Shown: positions 47,142 to 56,361, counted from the stretch's first letter. The stretch is DNA of 64,000 bases from Streptomyces sp. TLI_171 (GCF_003610255.1 NZ_RAPS01000001.1:4030001-4094000), one strand, 5' to 3'. The notes: a model not told the origin generated them from the letters alone. Made by a program: numbers and translations.

Positions 47142-48515
47142 ATGAGCGGGGACGGCGGCAGTCCGGGTCAGCAGCCCTACGGGCAGGGGCCGGGGGGCTA
47201 CGGGCAGCCGGGGTGGGGCGGACCCGGCGGGTGGGGGCCGCAGCCGGGCTGGGGTTACCAGCCGCTCGCGCCCAAGCCGGGCGTCATCCCGTTGCGGCCC
47301 CTGAGCTTCGGCGAGATGTTCAGCGCCGTCTTCGACACCCTGCGCCGCTACTTCAAGGCGCTCTACCTGCCGCTGCTGGCGGTCACGGGCGTGGCCGCGC
47401 TGCCCGCGGTGCTGCTGTCGGCATTCTTCGTCGGCGGGGTGAAGGACGCGTTCCGCGACTTTCCCGACGACGAGGGTGACCTGACCGACAAGCAGGTGCT
47501 CACCCTGCTCGGCGCGTTGGCCGTGGTGGGCTCGCTGTACCTGCTGGCGATGCTCGTCCAGTACGTGGTGTCCTCCGTGCTGTCCGTGGTGGTGGTCCGG
47601 GCGGCCGCGCTCGGCCGGCCGCTGACGGGGGGACAGGCCTGGAAGGAGACCCGGCCGTACCTGTGGCGGGCGGCCGGGGCGCTGGCCCTGCTGTTCCTGC
47701 CCGCCGTGGTGCTGGGCGTCGGCCCGCTGGTCCTCGTCGCACTGGCCGGCGGAAGCCTGGGGATGCTGGGCCTCGGGGAGTTGTTCCTGTGGCTGGTGAT
47801 CGGTGTCGCCACGTACGCCACGGTGCGGCTGGCGCTGCTGATCCCGGTGCTGGTGCTGGAGGAGAGCACTCCGGTGGCCGCGTTCCGCCGGGCCTGGCAG
47901 CTCAACCGGGGCAACTGGTGGCGCAGTCTCGGACTCCCCGCCCTGGTGTCGGTGATCGGCCGGATCGCGATCAACCTGGTGAGTTACCCGGTGACCGCCG
48001 TCGGTGCGGGGGTGATGGTCGCACTGCTCGATCCGGACAACGGCGGTTCGGCGGACAACGGCGAGCTCGTCGTCACCCTGGTGCTGATCCTCGTCGGGCT
48101 GTTCCTGCTGCTCACCGCTCTGGCGACGGCCCCGCTCGCCCCGGTCGCCAACGGTCTGCTCTACGTCGACCGCCGGATCCGCAACGAGCGCCTGGACGTC
48201 GCCCTGGCCGAGGCCGCCGGCATCCGCCTCGGCGAACCGGCCGGCTACCCGGGCTACCCGGGCTACCCGGGCTACCCGGGCTACCCGGGCTACGCCAGTC
48301 ACCCCGGTTACCCGAGTGCCGCGGGCTACCCGACCCCCGGCGGGTACGCCGCCCCGACGGCACCGCCCGCGCAGCCCACCCCGACCGACGCCGCGCCCGC
48401 CGCGCCCACGCCGCCGGCCGCTCCTACCGTGCCCGGGCAGGCTTCCGCGCCCGCCGCTGACGGCCCGTCGGAGAAGTCCGCTCCGGCTGCGGGAGAGGAC
48501 CGGAGCGACAGCTGA
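47142..48515 (+). CDS. GPDPase_memb-type multi-pass membrane protein
   Basis: A 457-aa protein: a Gly/Pro/Gln-rich N-terminus, then KPGVIPLRPLSFGEMFSAVF, which is the conserved entry to the glycerophosphoryl diester phosphodiesterase membrane-domain proteins. About six transmembrane helices follow, with EESTPVAAFRRAWQLNRGNW in the middle, then a long Pro/Ala-rich tail. The tail contains the nine-base repeat. The catalytic GDPD domain itself is absent, so enzymatic activity should not be assumed. The ATG at 47142 has GGAGGG 5 nt upstream. Confidence 0.8.
   Translation: MSGDGGSPGQQPYGQGPGGYGQPGWGGPGGWGPQPGWGYQPLAPKPGVIPLRPLSFGEMFSAVFDTLRRYFKALYLPLLAVTGVAALPAVLLSAFFVGGVKDAFRDFPDDEGDLTDKQVLTLLGALAVVGSLYLLAMLVQYVVSSVLSVVVVRAAALGRPLTGGQAWKETRPYLWRAAGALALLFLPAVVLGVGPLVLVALAGGSLGMLGLGELFLWLVIGVATYATVRLALLIPVLVLEESTPVAAFRRAWQLNRGNWWRSLGLPALVSVIGRIAINLVSYPVTAVGAGVMVALLDPDNGGSADNGELVVTLVLILVGLFLLLTALATAPLAPVANGLLYVDRRIRNERLDVALAEAAGIRLGEPAGYPGYPGYPGYPGYPGYASHPGYPSAAGYPTPGGYAAPTAPPAQPTPTDAAPAAPTPPAAPTVPGQASAPAADGPSEKSAPAAGEDRSDS
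48241..48291 (+). repeat. In-frame nine-base tandem repeat
   Basis: Five and two-thirds copies of GGCTACCCG, encoding (GYP)n in the C-terminal tail of the preceding membrane protein. Perfect short repeats of this kind are prone to copy-number change. Confidence 0.9.
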
Positions 48516-48593
48516 GCCGAGCTGGATTGCGGTTCGATCACAGCCTGTCCGATTGGCCGGGGAATACGGCTATTGGGCACCGCAATCATGTTG

Positions 48594-48620
48594 TTGACGG
48601 ACTCGCAGAACTCACATAAT
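48594..48620 (+). promoter_or_regulatory. Putative promoter of the four-paralog operon
   Basis: TTGACG (48594-48599) and CATAAT (48615-48620) resemble -35 and -10 boxes with a 15-bp spacer; TAATTC shifted by two gives 17 bp. It lies in an AT-richer patch about 95 bp before the first paralog. Confidence 0.5.
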
Positions 48621-48714
48621 TCGTGCACCGCATGGTGATAACGGTGCTCGAGCCGGCCGGGGGGACGGCTCGCACCGCCATGCGGTCTGCCATGTGAACT
48701 CTGGGGGGAGACCC

Positions 48715-49665
48715 TTGTCCGTTCCTGAACCGTCCCCTGACCGCGACCAGTCCGCGGTTCCCGAGCAGCCGCCCGTGGTCGAGCACGACCCGGTGGCCGA
48801 GCAGCCTCCGGCGGGCGGTCAGCCGCCCGCTCCGGAGCAACTTCCGGACCTGGAGCCCCTCCCCGACCCGGAGCAGTTGCCGGACCTGGAGCCGTCCGCC
48901 GGGCCGTCGCCCGCCCCGGCGCGGCGCCGGTCCGCGGCCGGGGTGGCGCTCGCCGTGGCCGGCCTGCTCGTGGTGACGGCGGCCAGCGCCACCGTCACCG
49001 TCGCGGTCGGCAAGCCCGACCGGTCCGACCGGGTCGCGGCCGCGCCGGCGCCCTCGTCGGCCGCCTCGACCGGCACGAGCCCGAGCGCCTCGCCGAGCCC
49101 GACGCCCACCCCGTCCCCGACCCCGTCGCCGACTGCCGCCCCGCGGCCGGTCAGCACTCTGCAGGGCAGCGTGTCCGGCGGCACCCACAGTGGCGACCTG
49201 CGGTACTTCCTGCTCCCGGTGCCGGACAACGCCGACCCGTACGGTTCGACGGACGGGTCGATGGAGAGCATGGACGACCTGCAGAAGATCTACGGCGAGG
49301 ACCTCGACATCAAGGGGATCCTGGAGTCCTGGGACTTCAAGGAAGCCGCCACCCGCGCCTACCGCACCCGCGACGGGAAGATGGAGGTGCGGACGGAGAT
49401 CATGCGGTTCGCCAGGAGCAGCCGTGCGCAGGGCTACGCCGACCACTCCAGCTACAAGTTGGAGTCTTTCGACATCGACGGGGTTCCGGACGCCAAGGGC
49501 TACATCGACAAGCCCGAGCAGCAGGCGTACACCGGCTGGCTGTACGGCATCGGCGTGGTCGGGGACGTGGTCTACGAGGTCCACGTCATGGTGCAGGGCG
49601 ACCCCGACAAGGCGTTGCTCGCCGAGGCCATGAAGCGCCAGCACGACCGGCTCGCCAACGGCTGA
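48715..49665 (+). CDS. DLR-motif membrane-anchored secreted protein 1
   Basis: A 316-aa protein: Pro/Glu/Gln-rich cytoplasmic head (about 1-65), one transmembrane helix (about 75-97), a Ser/Pro/Thr linker, and an extracellular domain of about 170 aa that starts GDLRYFLLPVPDN and ends DKALLAEAMKRQHDRLANG. The TTG at 48715 is preceded by GGGGGGAG (spacing 4-5), better than the GTG at 48694. The family is not known to me. It is the first of four tandem paralogs with small or overlapping gaps. Confidence 0.75.
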   Translation: MSVPEPSPDRDQSAVPEQPPVVEHDPVAEQPPAGGQPPAPEQLPDLEPLPDPEQLPDLEPSAGPSPAPARRRSAAGVALAVAGLLVVTAASATVTVAVGKPDRSDRVAAAPAPSSAASTGTSPSASPSPTPTPSPTPSPTAAPRPVSTLQGSVSGGTHSGDLRYFLLPVPDNADPYGSTDGSMESMDDLQKIYGEDLDIKGILESWDFKEAATRAYRTRDGKMEVRTEIMRFARSSRAQGYADHSSYKLESFDIDGVPDAKGYIDKPEQQAYTGWLYGIGVVGDVVYEVHVMVQGDPDKALLAEAMKRQHDRLANG

Positions 49666-49699
49666 GCGCCGTCCCGAACTCTTCTTCCAGGAGCACCAG

Positions 49700-50674
49700 T
49701 TGAGCACCGAACCCACGGGCGCCACGGAGCCCGGGGCGGCCGCCGCGAACCCGTTCGCACCGCCCGCCGACCCTCCGGCCGAGCCGCCCGCCGCGCCCCC
49801 GGCCGACACCCCGTCGGCCACAACCCGGCCGACCGAGACCCGGTCACCCGACCTCCCGGCAGGCGACGTCCTGACGGCCGAGGCCCCGGCGACCGCGCCG
49901 GACGCCGACCCGTTCACCGACGCGTTCGCCGTACGGTTCGAGAACTCCGAGGTGATCGAGGCGGGGGCCGAACCCGCCCGGCGGAAGCGGAAGTTCAGCG
50001 CGAACGCGCTGTTCCTGGCCGCCGTGCTGGCGGGTCCGGTGATCGGCGGTGTGATCGGCTACGGCATCCAGGCGGCCCGCCCGGAGACCCCGCTGCCGAA
50101 GATCACCGCGGTCAAGCTGGACTACCCGGCCGAGCGGATCGACCCCGGCGCGCTGGCCGCGGCCGCCCCGAAGCCGCTGAACATCGACGGCGACCTGCGC
50201 GACCTGCTGGTCAAGAAGCCCGACGGGGTGCAGGAGATCACCGACTTCGGCTCGAACGGCTGGATGGACGCCGCCGACATCGCGGAGACCTTCGGCAACA
50301 CCAAGAGCGTGTTCCAGGAACTACTGCTGAACGGCTTCCGCCGGGCCGCGGTGGTCGCCTGGGAGGTCGACGGGACGGAGTACCGGGTCCAGCTGATCCA
50401 GTACGTGCCGGAGAGCACCAGCACCGTGATCAGCGACCTGAACGTGAGCACCGCGGGCTCGGACACGTCGAAGATCCCCGGAAACGACGACAGCCAGGTG
50501 CTGGTCAAGCGGGACGCGCAGCACTACGCCAAGAGCACCGAGCAGTACTACTACGGCGAGGCGCTGGCCCGGAAGGGCACCGTGCTGATGCACATCCAGG
50601 TCTACGCCAAGAACCCCGTGGACCGGGCCAAGTTGGAGGACCTCGCCAAGCGCCAGTGGGAGCGGATCGCATGA
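49700..50674 (+). CDS. DLR-motif membrane-anchored secreted protein 2
   Basis: A 324-aa paralog of the preceding protein. It has a Pro/Ala/Thr-rich head (about 1-95), a transmembrane helix (about 100-122) and an extracellular domain beginning DGDLRDLLVKKPDGVQEI and ending LEDLAKRQWERIA. The TTG at 49700 has CAGGAG 6 nt upstream. Its stop overlaps the ATG of the next gene (ATGA). No catalytic motif is apparent. It is the paralog that departs most from the LLLPxP form of the motif. Confidence 0.75.
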   Translation: MSTEPTGATEPGAAAANPFAPPADPPAEPPAAPPADTPSATTRPTETRSPDLPAGDVLTAEAPATAPDADPFTDAFAVRFENSEVIEAGAEPARRKRKFSANALFLAAVLAGPVIGGVIGYGIQAARPETPLPKITAVKLDYPAERIDPGALAAAAPKPLNIDGDLRDLLVKKPDGVQEITDFGSNGWMDAADIAETFGNTKSVFQELLLNGFRRAAVVAWEVDGTEYRVQLIQYVPESTSTVISDLNVSTAGSDTSKIPGNDDSQVLVKRDAQHYAKSTEQYYYGEALARKGTVLMHIQVYAKNPVDRAKLEDLAKRQWERIA

Positions 50675-51546
50675 CCGACATCGAATCCCCCGAGCCCACC
50701 GTCGAACTGACGCCCGATCGGACCCTCGATCAGGACTCCGCGCAGCAGCCGGAGGAGCAGGAGCGACCGGAACAGCCGGAGCAGCCGGAGCAGCCCTCGA
50801 CCGCCCCGGCGAAGCCGCGCCGCACCGGGCTGAAGGCGGTCGCCGCGGTGGCCGCGGCGGCGCTGCTCGGCGTCGGCATCGGCGAGCTGATCATCAAGGT
50901 GCACTACCAGGACGCCCCGGCCCCGGCGGCCGTCGCGGCCGGGCCGGCGCCAGCGCCGAGCCCCTCGGCGACCTGGGGCGCCAAGTCCACCGGCAACCAC
51001 TTCGGCAGCCTGCGCGACCTGCTGCTGCCGGTGCCGACCGGCTACCGGCTGGGCCCGGACCACGGGTCCTTCGGCAACGACAGCGAACTGCGGCGCGAGG
51101 ACCTCGACAAGGCCGAGAAGGACATGCTCACCGAGGTGCCGGAGAAGTACCGGCAGAACGCGGAGAACATGCTGGCCTCGCTGCACCTGCAGGGCATCGG
51201 CTCGCGCACCGTGGTGTCGGGCGACGACAGGATCGTGGTGACCATGGTGCTGCGCCAGTTCAACCAGCAGTGGGTGGCGGCGCAGAACTCGGCGTACGGC
51301 GACTGGTACACCGACAACGAGCTGTACCGGCAGGGGCCGGGGGTCTCGGGGCACCCGGAGGCGCGGTGCGCGCTGCCCGCGCTGAAGGCCGGCGACCAGC
51401 TGGACTTCGTGGAGTGCTACGCCGGGGTGGGCGACCTGCTGGTGGAGATGGAAGTCTCCGGCGTCGCCCCCCTCGACCAGAACAAGGTCGTCGACCTGTT
51501 CCGTCAGCAACTGGACCGACTGGCCATCCCGGGAGCCTCCGTATGA
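50671..51546 (+). CDS. DLR-motif membrane-anchored secreted protein 3
   Basis: A 291-aa paralog. It has a Glu/Pro/Gln-rich head (about 1-50), a transmembrane helix (about 55-76) and an extracellular domain with GSLRDLLLPVPTGYRLGPDHG and the end VVDLFRQQLDRLAIPGASV. A pair of cysteines (EARCALP and VECYAG) may form a disulfide. It is translated from an ATG overlapping the previous stop. Confidence 0.75.
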   Translation: MTDIESPEPTVELTPDRTLDQDSAQQPEEQERPEQPEQPEQPSTAPAKPRRTGLKAVAAVAAAALLGVGIGELIIKVHYQDAPAPAAVAAGPAPAPSPSATWGAKSTGNHFGSLRDLLLPVPTGYRLGPDHGSFGNDSELRREDLDKAEKDMLTEVPEKYRQNAENMLASLHLQGIGSRTVVSGDDRIVVTMVLRQFNQQWVAAQNSAYGDWYTDNELYRQGPGVSGHPEARCALPALKAGDQLDFVECYAGVGDLLVEMEVSGVAPLDQNKVVDLFRQQLDRLAIPGASV

Positions 51547-52592
51547 GCAGCGACAGCGACCTCACCCCGAACACCGGTCCGGACCCGGCCCCGGACCCGG
51601 ACCTGGCCCCGGCCCCGGCCACGGCTCCCGCCGCCCCCACGGCCGATGTCGCCGCCGGCGCGGAGGACCCCGGCGCGCAGGCCCCCGTCCTCGACCCCTT
51701 CGCTCCGCCCGGAGGGCCGGTCGAGCCCCCCGCGCCCCGGTCGAAGGCGCAGCGCAAGCGGCTGTGGCAGGTCGGCGCGGCGGCCCTGCTGACGGTGGTG
51801 ACCGGTGCGGCGACGGCCGTCGCGGTGACCCAGCCGGACCGGACCGACCTGCCGGGCCTGGCCACGCCGAACGACGGCCGGTACGTGTTCCCGGAGCTGA
51901 CGCTGCCTCCGCTGCCGGTCGGCGCGTCCGCCCCGGCGGACTCCAAGACCAAGGCGCACGCCGCGGACCTGCGGGCGCTGTTGCTGCCGCTGCCCAAGGG
52001 CGCGGTCGGCACCGGCCCGTCGGCCGCGCCCAGCACCTCGCCGAGCGCCTCCGCCTCCGCATCCACCTCGGCGAGCGCGAGCGCGAGCGGGAGTGCGAGC
52101 GCCTCCGACTCGCCGAGTGCGAGCCCGGTGGCGAGCCTGCCACCGGTGGTGGGTCGCTGGGTGCCGTGCGACAAGGACGCGATGCTGGCCGTGGACGACA
52201 AGTACAGCCTGCGGCTGACCACCGCGGCCTGCCGCGCGGCGGCCGCCCAGGGCTGGACGGCCAAGGACGGCACCCGCACCGAGCTGCGGCTGATGCGGTT
52301 CGGCTCGGGGTACGACGCGGCGGACTTCTACTCGCGGGCCAGCATGATGTCCTCCACCAAGGACATCGCGGGCACCCGGCCCAACACCGGCAACACCGAG
52401 TACCCGGTGGTGTCCGGCGGCCAGTTGGAGGTCCGCAACGCCACCGAGACGGCCGGCGACCTGCCCACCGGGCGGCTCGCCTGGCTGCAGTCCGGCGACG
52501 TGGTCGCGGTGATCCAGCTGACCAACCCGAAGGGCGTCCCGCTGCAGTCGTTCCGCCAGGTGATCGCGCTGCAGAGCGAACTGCTGGGCTGA
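51543..52592 (+). CDS. DLR-motif membrane-anchored secreted protein 4
   Basis: A 349-aa paralog, last in the series. It has a Pro/Ala-rich head (about 1-70), a transmembrane helix (about 75-97), a motif AADLRALLLPLPKGAVG, then a long Ser/Ala linker, a small domain with two cysteines (WVPCDKD and TAACRAA) and the end FRQVIALQSELLG. It is translated from an ATG that overlaps the previous stop. A terminator follows 38 nt later. Confidence 0.75.
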   Translation: MSSDSDLTPNTGPDPAPDPDLAPAPATAPAAPTADVAAGAEDPGAQAPVLDPFAPPGGPVEPPAPRSKAQRKRLWQVGAAALLTVVTGAATAVAVTQPDRTDLPGLATPNDGRYVFPELTLPPLPVGASAPADSKTKAHAADLRALLLPLPKGAVGTGPSAAPSTSPSASASASTSASASASGSASASDSPSASPVASLPPVVGRWVPCDKDAMLAVDDKYSLRLTTAACRAAAAQGWTAKDGTRTELRLMRFGSGYDAADFYSRASMMSSTKDIAGTRPNTGNTEYPVVSGGQLEVRNATETAGDLPTGRLAWLQSGDVVAVIQLTNPKGVPLQSFRQVIALQSELLG

Positions 52593-52630
52593 TCCGGACC
52601 GGGCGCCGACGACCCGTCAGGAGGACCGCT

Positions 52631-52672
52631 CTCCCGACCCGCTGCCACAACCCCTAGGGGGCGGGTCGGGAG
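52631..52672 (+). terminator. Terminator after the four-paralog operon
   Basis: CTCCCGACCCGC (52631-52642) pairs with GCGGGTCGGGAG (52661-52672). The 18-nt loop itself contains the palindrome CCCCTAGGGG. Confidence 0.8.
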
Positions 52673-52743
52673 GGTCATCCCGTGGACGGAGAGATCCTCG
52701 GCCGCCCAGCTCATTCCACCGGCCCGCGGCCACGGCTACGTTG

Positions 52744-53736
52744 ATGACCGTGTCCACAGTCATCAAGACGGACGGCCTCACCAAGAGGTTCCCCCGGGTC
52801 ACCGCGCTGGACCGGCTCACCGTGGAGGTGCAGCCCGGCGTGGTCGGCCTGGTCGGGGCGAACGGCGCGGGCAAGTCCACACTCATCAAGATCCTCCTCG
52901 GGCTGTCCCCGGCCACCGAAGGCACCGGCCAGGTGCTCGGCCTGGACATCGCCACCCAGGGGCCGGAGATCCGCGAACGCGTCGGCTACATGCCGGAGCA
53001 CGACTGCCTGCCGCCGGACGTGTCCGCCACCGAGTTCGTCGTCCACATGGCCCGGATGTCCGGCCTGCCGGCGTCCGCGGCACGCGAACGGACCGCCGAC
53101 ACGCTGCGCCACGTCGGCCTGTACGAGGAGCGCTACCGCCCGATGGGCGGCTACTCGACCGGCATGAAGCAGCGGGTGAAGCTGGCCCAGGCGCTGGTCC
53201 ACGACCCGCAGTTGGTGCTGCTGGACGAGCCCACCAACGGCCTCGACCCGGTCGGCCGGGACGAGATGCTCGGGCTGATCCGCCGCATCCACTCCGACTT
53301 CGGCATCTCGGTGCTGGTCACCACCCACCTGCTGGGCGAGCTGGAGCGGACCTGCGACCACCTGGTGGTGATCGACGGCGGCAAGCTGCTGCGCTCCTCC
53401 TCGACCGCCTCGTTCACCGAGGCCACCCAGCTGCTCGCGGTCGAGGTCACCGACCACCCGACCGACCGCGCGTTCGACGCGGACGCCGTGCTGCGCGAGC
53501 GGCTGACCGCCGCCGGCCTGACGGTGCGCGCCGACGGCGGCCGGGTGCTGCTGGTGGAACTCGGCGGCGACGACACCTACGACACCGTCCGCGACACTGT
53601 GGACGACCTCGGCCTCGGCCTGATCCGGCTGGAGCAGCGCCGCCACCGCGTCGCCGAGATCTTCAGCACCGAGCCCGCGGAGCACTCCGACCAGCACCAG
53701 GCCGCAGCCGTGGCGACAGGAGGCGAGCAGGCATGA
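52744..53736 (+). CDS. ABC-2 type transporter ATP-binding protein A
   Basis: A 330-aa ATPase with Walker A GANGAGKSTL, signature YSTGMKQRVKLAQAL and Walker B LVLLDEPTNGLDP, of the ABC-2/daunorubicin-like type. It carries a C-terminal accessory domain of about 90 aa. The ATG at 52744 is used. It is the first of a four-gene operon. Substrate unknown. Confidence 0.93.
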   Translation: MTVSTVIKTDGLTKRFPRVTALDRLTVEVQPGVVGLVGANGAGKSTLIKILLGLSPATEGTGQVLGLDIATQGPEIRERVGYMPEHDCLPPDVSATEFVVHMARMSGLPASAARERTADTLRHVGLYEERYRPMGGYSTGMKQRVKLAQALVHDPQLVLLDEPTNGLDPVGRDEMLGLIRRIHSDFGISVLVTTHLLGELERTCDHLVVIDGGKLLRSSSTASFTEATQLLAVEVTDHPTDRAFDADAVLRERLTAAGLTVRADGGRVLLVELGGDDTYDTVRDTVDDLGLGLIRLEQRRHRVAEIFSTEPAEHSDQHQAAAVATGGEQA

Positions 53737-54626
53737 CCACCCCCGGGACCGCCGCCCACACCGGCGTCATCCACGACATCGGCTACCGCCCGTACACCGG
53801 GCCCCGGTTGGGCCGCCGCTACGCCACCCGCTCGCTGTACGTGCAGAGCCTGCGGGCCGCGTTCGGCCTGGGCCGCTCCGGCAAGTCCAAGGTGCTGCCG
53901 TTCCTGCTGCTCGGCGGCATGACCGCGCCGGCTGTGGTGATGCTGGCCATCGCGGTGTTCGCGAACCTGTCGAAGATGCCGCTCGACTACGCCGAGTACG
54001 TCACCAGATTCGGCGTCCTGCCGGAGATCTTCCTGGCCGCGCAGGCCCCCGTGCTGATGTCCCGCGACCTGCGGCACCACGTGGTCCCGCTGTACTTCTC
54101 CCGCCCGGCGACCCGGGGCGACTACGTGGCCGCCAAGTTCGCCGCCATGTTCAGCGCCCTGCTGATCGTGCTGGCGTTGCCGCTGCTGGTGCTGTTCGCG
54201 GGCTCGCTGCTGGCCAAGTTCCCGTTCGGCGACAACTTCGTGCACCTGACGTACGGTCTGCTGGCCGCGTTCCTGTACGCGCTGGTGTTCTCCGCACTGG
54301 GCCTGCTGATCGCCGCGCTCACCCCGCGCCGCGGCTTCGGCGTCGCCGCCGTCATGGGCACCCTGATGATCACCAGGGTGCTCGCCGGGATCGTCGTCGG
54401 CCTGAACGGCGGCTTCGAGCCGGTGCCCGAGGAGTCCGCCGGCTGGGGGCTCCTGCTCTCGCCGAGCGAGACCGTCGCAGCCCTGGTCAACCACCTGTTC
54501 CACCTCGGCGCCGTGAACACCCCGCAGGCCCCCGGCTCTCTCGGCGCGACGGTGTTCGCCGCCGCGATCGCCCTGCTCACGGCCGGCTGCTACGTGCTGA
54601 CGCTGCGCCGCTACCGGAACGTCTGA
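53733..54626 (+). CDS. ABC-2 type permease A
   Basis: A 297-aa membrane protein with six transmembrane helices (e.g. FLLLGGMTAPAVVMLAIAVF). Its conserved N-terminal sequence HDIGYRPYTGPRLGRR is typical of the partners of such ATPases. The ATG overlaps the ATPase stop (ATGA), so they form a coupled pair. Confidence 0.9.
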   Translation: MTTPGTAAHTGVIHDIGYRPYTGPRLGRRYATRSLYVQSLRAAFGLGRSGKSKVLPFLLLGGMTAPAVVMLAIAVFANLSKMPLDYAEYVTRFGVLPEIFLAAQAPVLMSRDLRHHVVPLYFSRPATRGDYVAAKFAAMFSALLIVLALPLLVLFAGSLLAKFPFGDNFVHLTYGLLAAFLYALVFSALGLLIAALTPRRGFGVAAVMGTLMITRVLAGIVVGLNGGFEPVPEESAGWGLLLSPSETVAALVNHLFHLGAVNTPQAPGSLGATVFAAAIALLTAGCYVLTLRRYRNV

Positions 54627-54636
54627 GAGGGCAGTC

Positions 54637-55554
54637 ATGTCCGTCATCACCATCGACAAGGTCTCCCGCTGGTTCGGGAACGTGGTCGCCGTCAACGACG
54701 TCACGATGACCATCGGACCGGGCATCACCGGTCTGCTCGGCCCCAACGGCGCCGGGAAGTCCACCCTCATCCACATGATGAGCGGCTTCCTGGCCCCGTC
54801 CTCCGGCGCCGTCTCGCTGGACGGCGACCCGATCTGGCGCAACCAGGAGGTCTACCGGAAGATCGGCCTGGTCCCCGAGAAGGAGTCGATGTACGACTAC
54901 CTGACGGGGTGGGAGTTCGTCCTCACCAACGCCGAACTGCACGGCCTGCCCGACCCCGGCGCCGCCGCGAAGCGCGCGCTGGCCCTGGTCGAGATGGAGT
55001 ACGCGCAGGACCGGCAGACCGGCACCTACTCCAAGGGCATGAAGCAGCGCGTCAAGATGGCCTCCGCGCTGGTCCACGACCCCGCCGTGCTGCTGCTCGA
55101 CGAGCCCTTCAACGGCATGGACCCGCGCCAGCGCCTCCAACTCATGGAACTGCTGCGCCGGTTCGGCGCCGACGGGCGCACCGTGCTGTTCTCCTCGCAC
55201 ATCCTGGAGGAGGTCGAGCAGCTCGCCCGCCACATCGAGGTGGTGGTCGCCGGGCGGCACGCCGCCTCCGGCGACTTCCGGGAGATCCGCCGGCTGATGA
55301 CCGACCGCCCGCACCGCTACCTGGTGCGCTCCAGCGACGACCGGCGGCTGGCCGCTGCGCTGATCGCGGACGGCTCCACCGCGGGCATCGAGGTCGACCC
55401 GAAGGAGCAGGCGCTGCGCATCGAGGCGATCAACTTCCAGGGCTTCACCACCCTGCTGCCCAAGGTCGCCCGCGAGGCCGGCATCCGCCTCTACACCGTC
55501 TCCCCGGCCGACGAGTCGCTGGAAAGCGTCTTCTCGTACCTGGTCTCGTCCTGA
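54637..55554 (+). CDS. ABC-2 type transporter ATP-binding protein B
   Basis: A 305-aa ATPase: Walker A GPNGAGKSTLI, signature YSKGMKQRVKMASAL, Walker B LLLDEPFNGMDPRQ. It starts 10 nt after permease A with GAGAGGGCAG upstream of the ATG. It is a paralog of the ATPase at 52744, so two ATPases and two permeases may build one or two transporters. Confidence 0.93.
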   Translation: MSVITIDKVSRWFGNVVAVNDVTMTIGPGITGLLGPNGAGKSTLIHMMSGFLAPSSGAVSLDGDPIWRNQEVYRKIGLVPEKESMYDYLTGWEFVLTNAELHGLPDPGAAAKRALALVEMEYAQDRQTGTYSKGMKQRVKMASALVHDPAVLLLDEPFNGMDPRQRLQLMELLRRFGADGRTVLFSSHILEEVEQLARHIEVVVAGRHAASGDFREIRRLMTDRPHRYLVRSSDDRRLAAALIADGSTAGIEVDPKEQALRIEAINFQGFTTLLPKVAREAGIRLYTVSPADESLESVFSYLVSS

Positions 55555-55567
55555 AGGGCCCCACCCG

Positions 55568-56284
55568 ATGAACACCACCGTCGCCAGGCTCACCGCGCGC
55601 GGCCTGTTCGGCCGCCGCCGGGTCCTGATCCTGCTCGCCGTCCCGGTGCTGCTGCTGGCCATCTCGCTGATCGCCCGCAACAGCAGCCTCGACAAGCTCG
55701 ACCTCGCGCACACCATCCTCGGCAACCTCGCCCTGGGCACCCTCGTCCCGATCACCGGCCTGATCGTCGGCACCGGCGTCATCGCCACCGAGATCGAGGA
55801 CGGCTCGATCGTCTACCTGCTGGCGAAGCCGCTGCCGCGCTGGCAGATCGTCACCACCAAGCTGGCCGTCGCCGTCGTCAGCACCTGGCTGCTGGCCTCC
55901 GTCCCCACCTACCTCGCCGGGCTGCTGATCTACGGCACCGAGGGCGACGTCGCCCTCGGCTACGCGGTCGGCACGGTGGTCGCCGGAGCGGCGTACAGCG
56001 CGCTTTTCCTGCTGCTCGGCGTGGTCACCCGGCACGCGGTGATCGCCGGCCTCGCCTACGCGCTGATCTGGGAGAGCCTGATCGGCAACTACGTGGCGGG
56101 CGCCCGCACGCTGTCCGTCCAGCAGTGGGGCCTGGCGCTGACCGACGCGGTCGCCGCCGACGGCACCGTCACCGCCCCGGTCGCCCTGACCACCGCGGTG
56201 TGGCTGCTGATCGCCGTCGCGGTGGGCGCCACCGCCCTCGCCTCGGTCAAGCTCGCCGGGCTGACCCTCAACGGCGAGGAGTAA
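55568..56284 (+). CDS. ABC-2 type permease B
   Basis: A 238-aa protein with six transmembrane helices (e.g. VLILLAVPVLLLAISLIA). The segment GVIATEIEDGSIVYLLAKPLPRW, given here in gist, is a family signature of ABC-2 permeases. It is the last gene of the operon and is followed by a strong terminator. Confidence 0.9.
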   Translation: MNTTVARLTARGLFGRRRVLILLAVPVLLLAISLIARNSSLDKLDLAHTILGNLALGTLVPITGLIVGTGVIATEIEDGSIVYLLAKPLPRWQIVTTKLAVAVVSTWLLASVPTYLAGLLIYGTEGDVALGYAVGTVVAGAAYSALFLLLGVVTRHAVIAGLAYALIWESLIGNYVAGARTLSVQQWGLALTDAVAADGTVTAPVALTTAVWLLIAVAVGATALASVKLAGLTLNGEE

Positions 56285-56306
56285 CCCCGGCGGACGGTGT
56301 CGGAAC

Positions 56307-56348
56307 GCGGAACGGCGGGGACGGCCAGTGCCGTCCCCGCCGTTCCGC
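56307..56348. terminator. Strong bidirectional terminator
   Basis: A perfect 19-bp stem (56307-56325 with 56330-56348) around the 4-nt loop CAGT, between the convergent ABC permease and MFS genes. Confidence 0.9.
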
Positions 56349-56361
56349 GCATGACGCGGTG

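Noticed and set aside
48241..48291. CRISPR array
   Set aside because: The repeat is a 9-bp coding minisatellite without spacers. No cas gene or spaced repeat was seen anywhere in the window.
47142..48515. Active glycerophosphodiester phosphodiesterase
   Set aside because: Only the membrane domain is recognisable. The catalytic GDPD barrel is absent.
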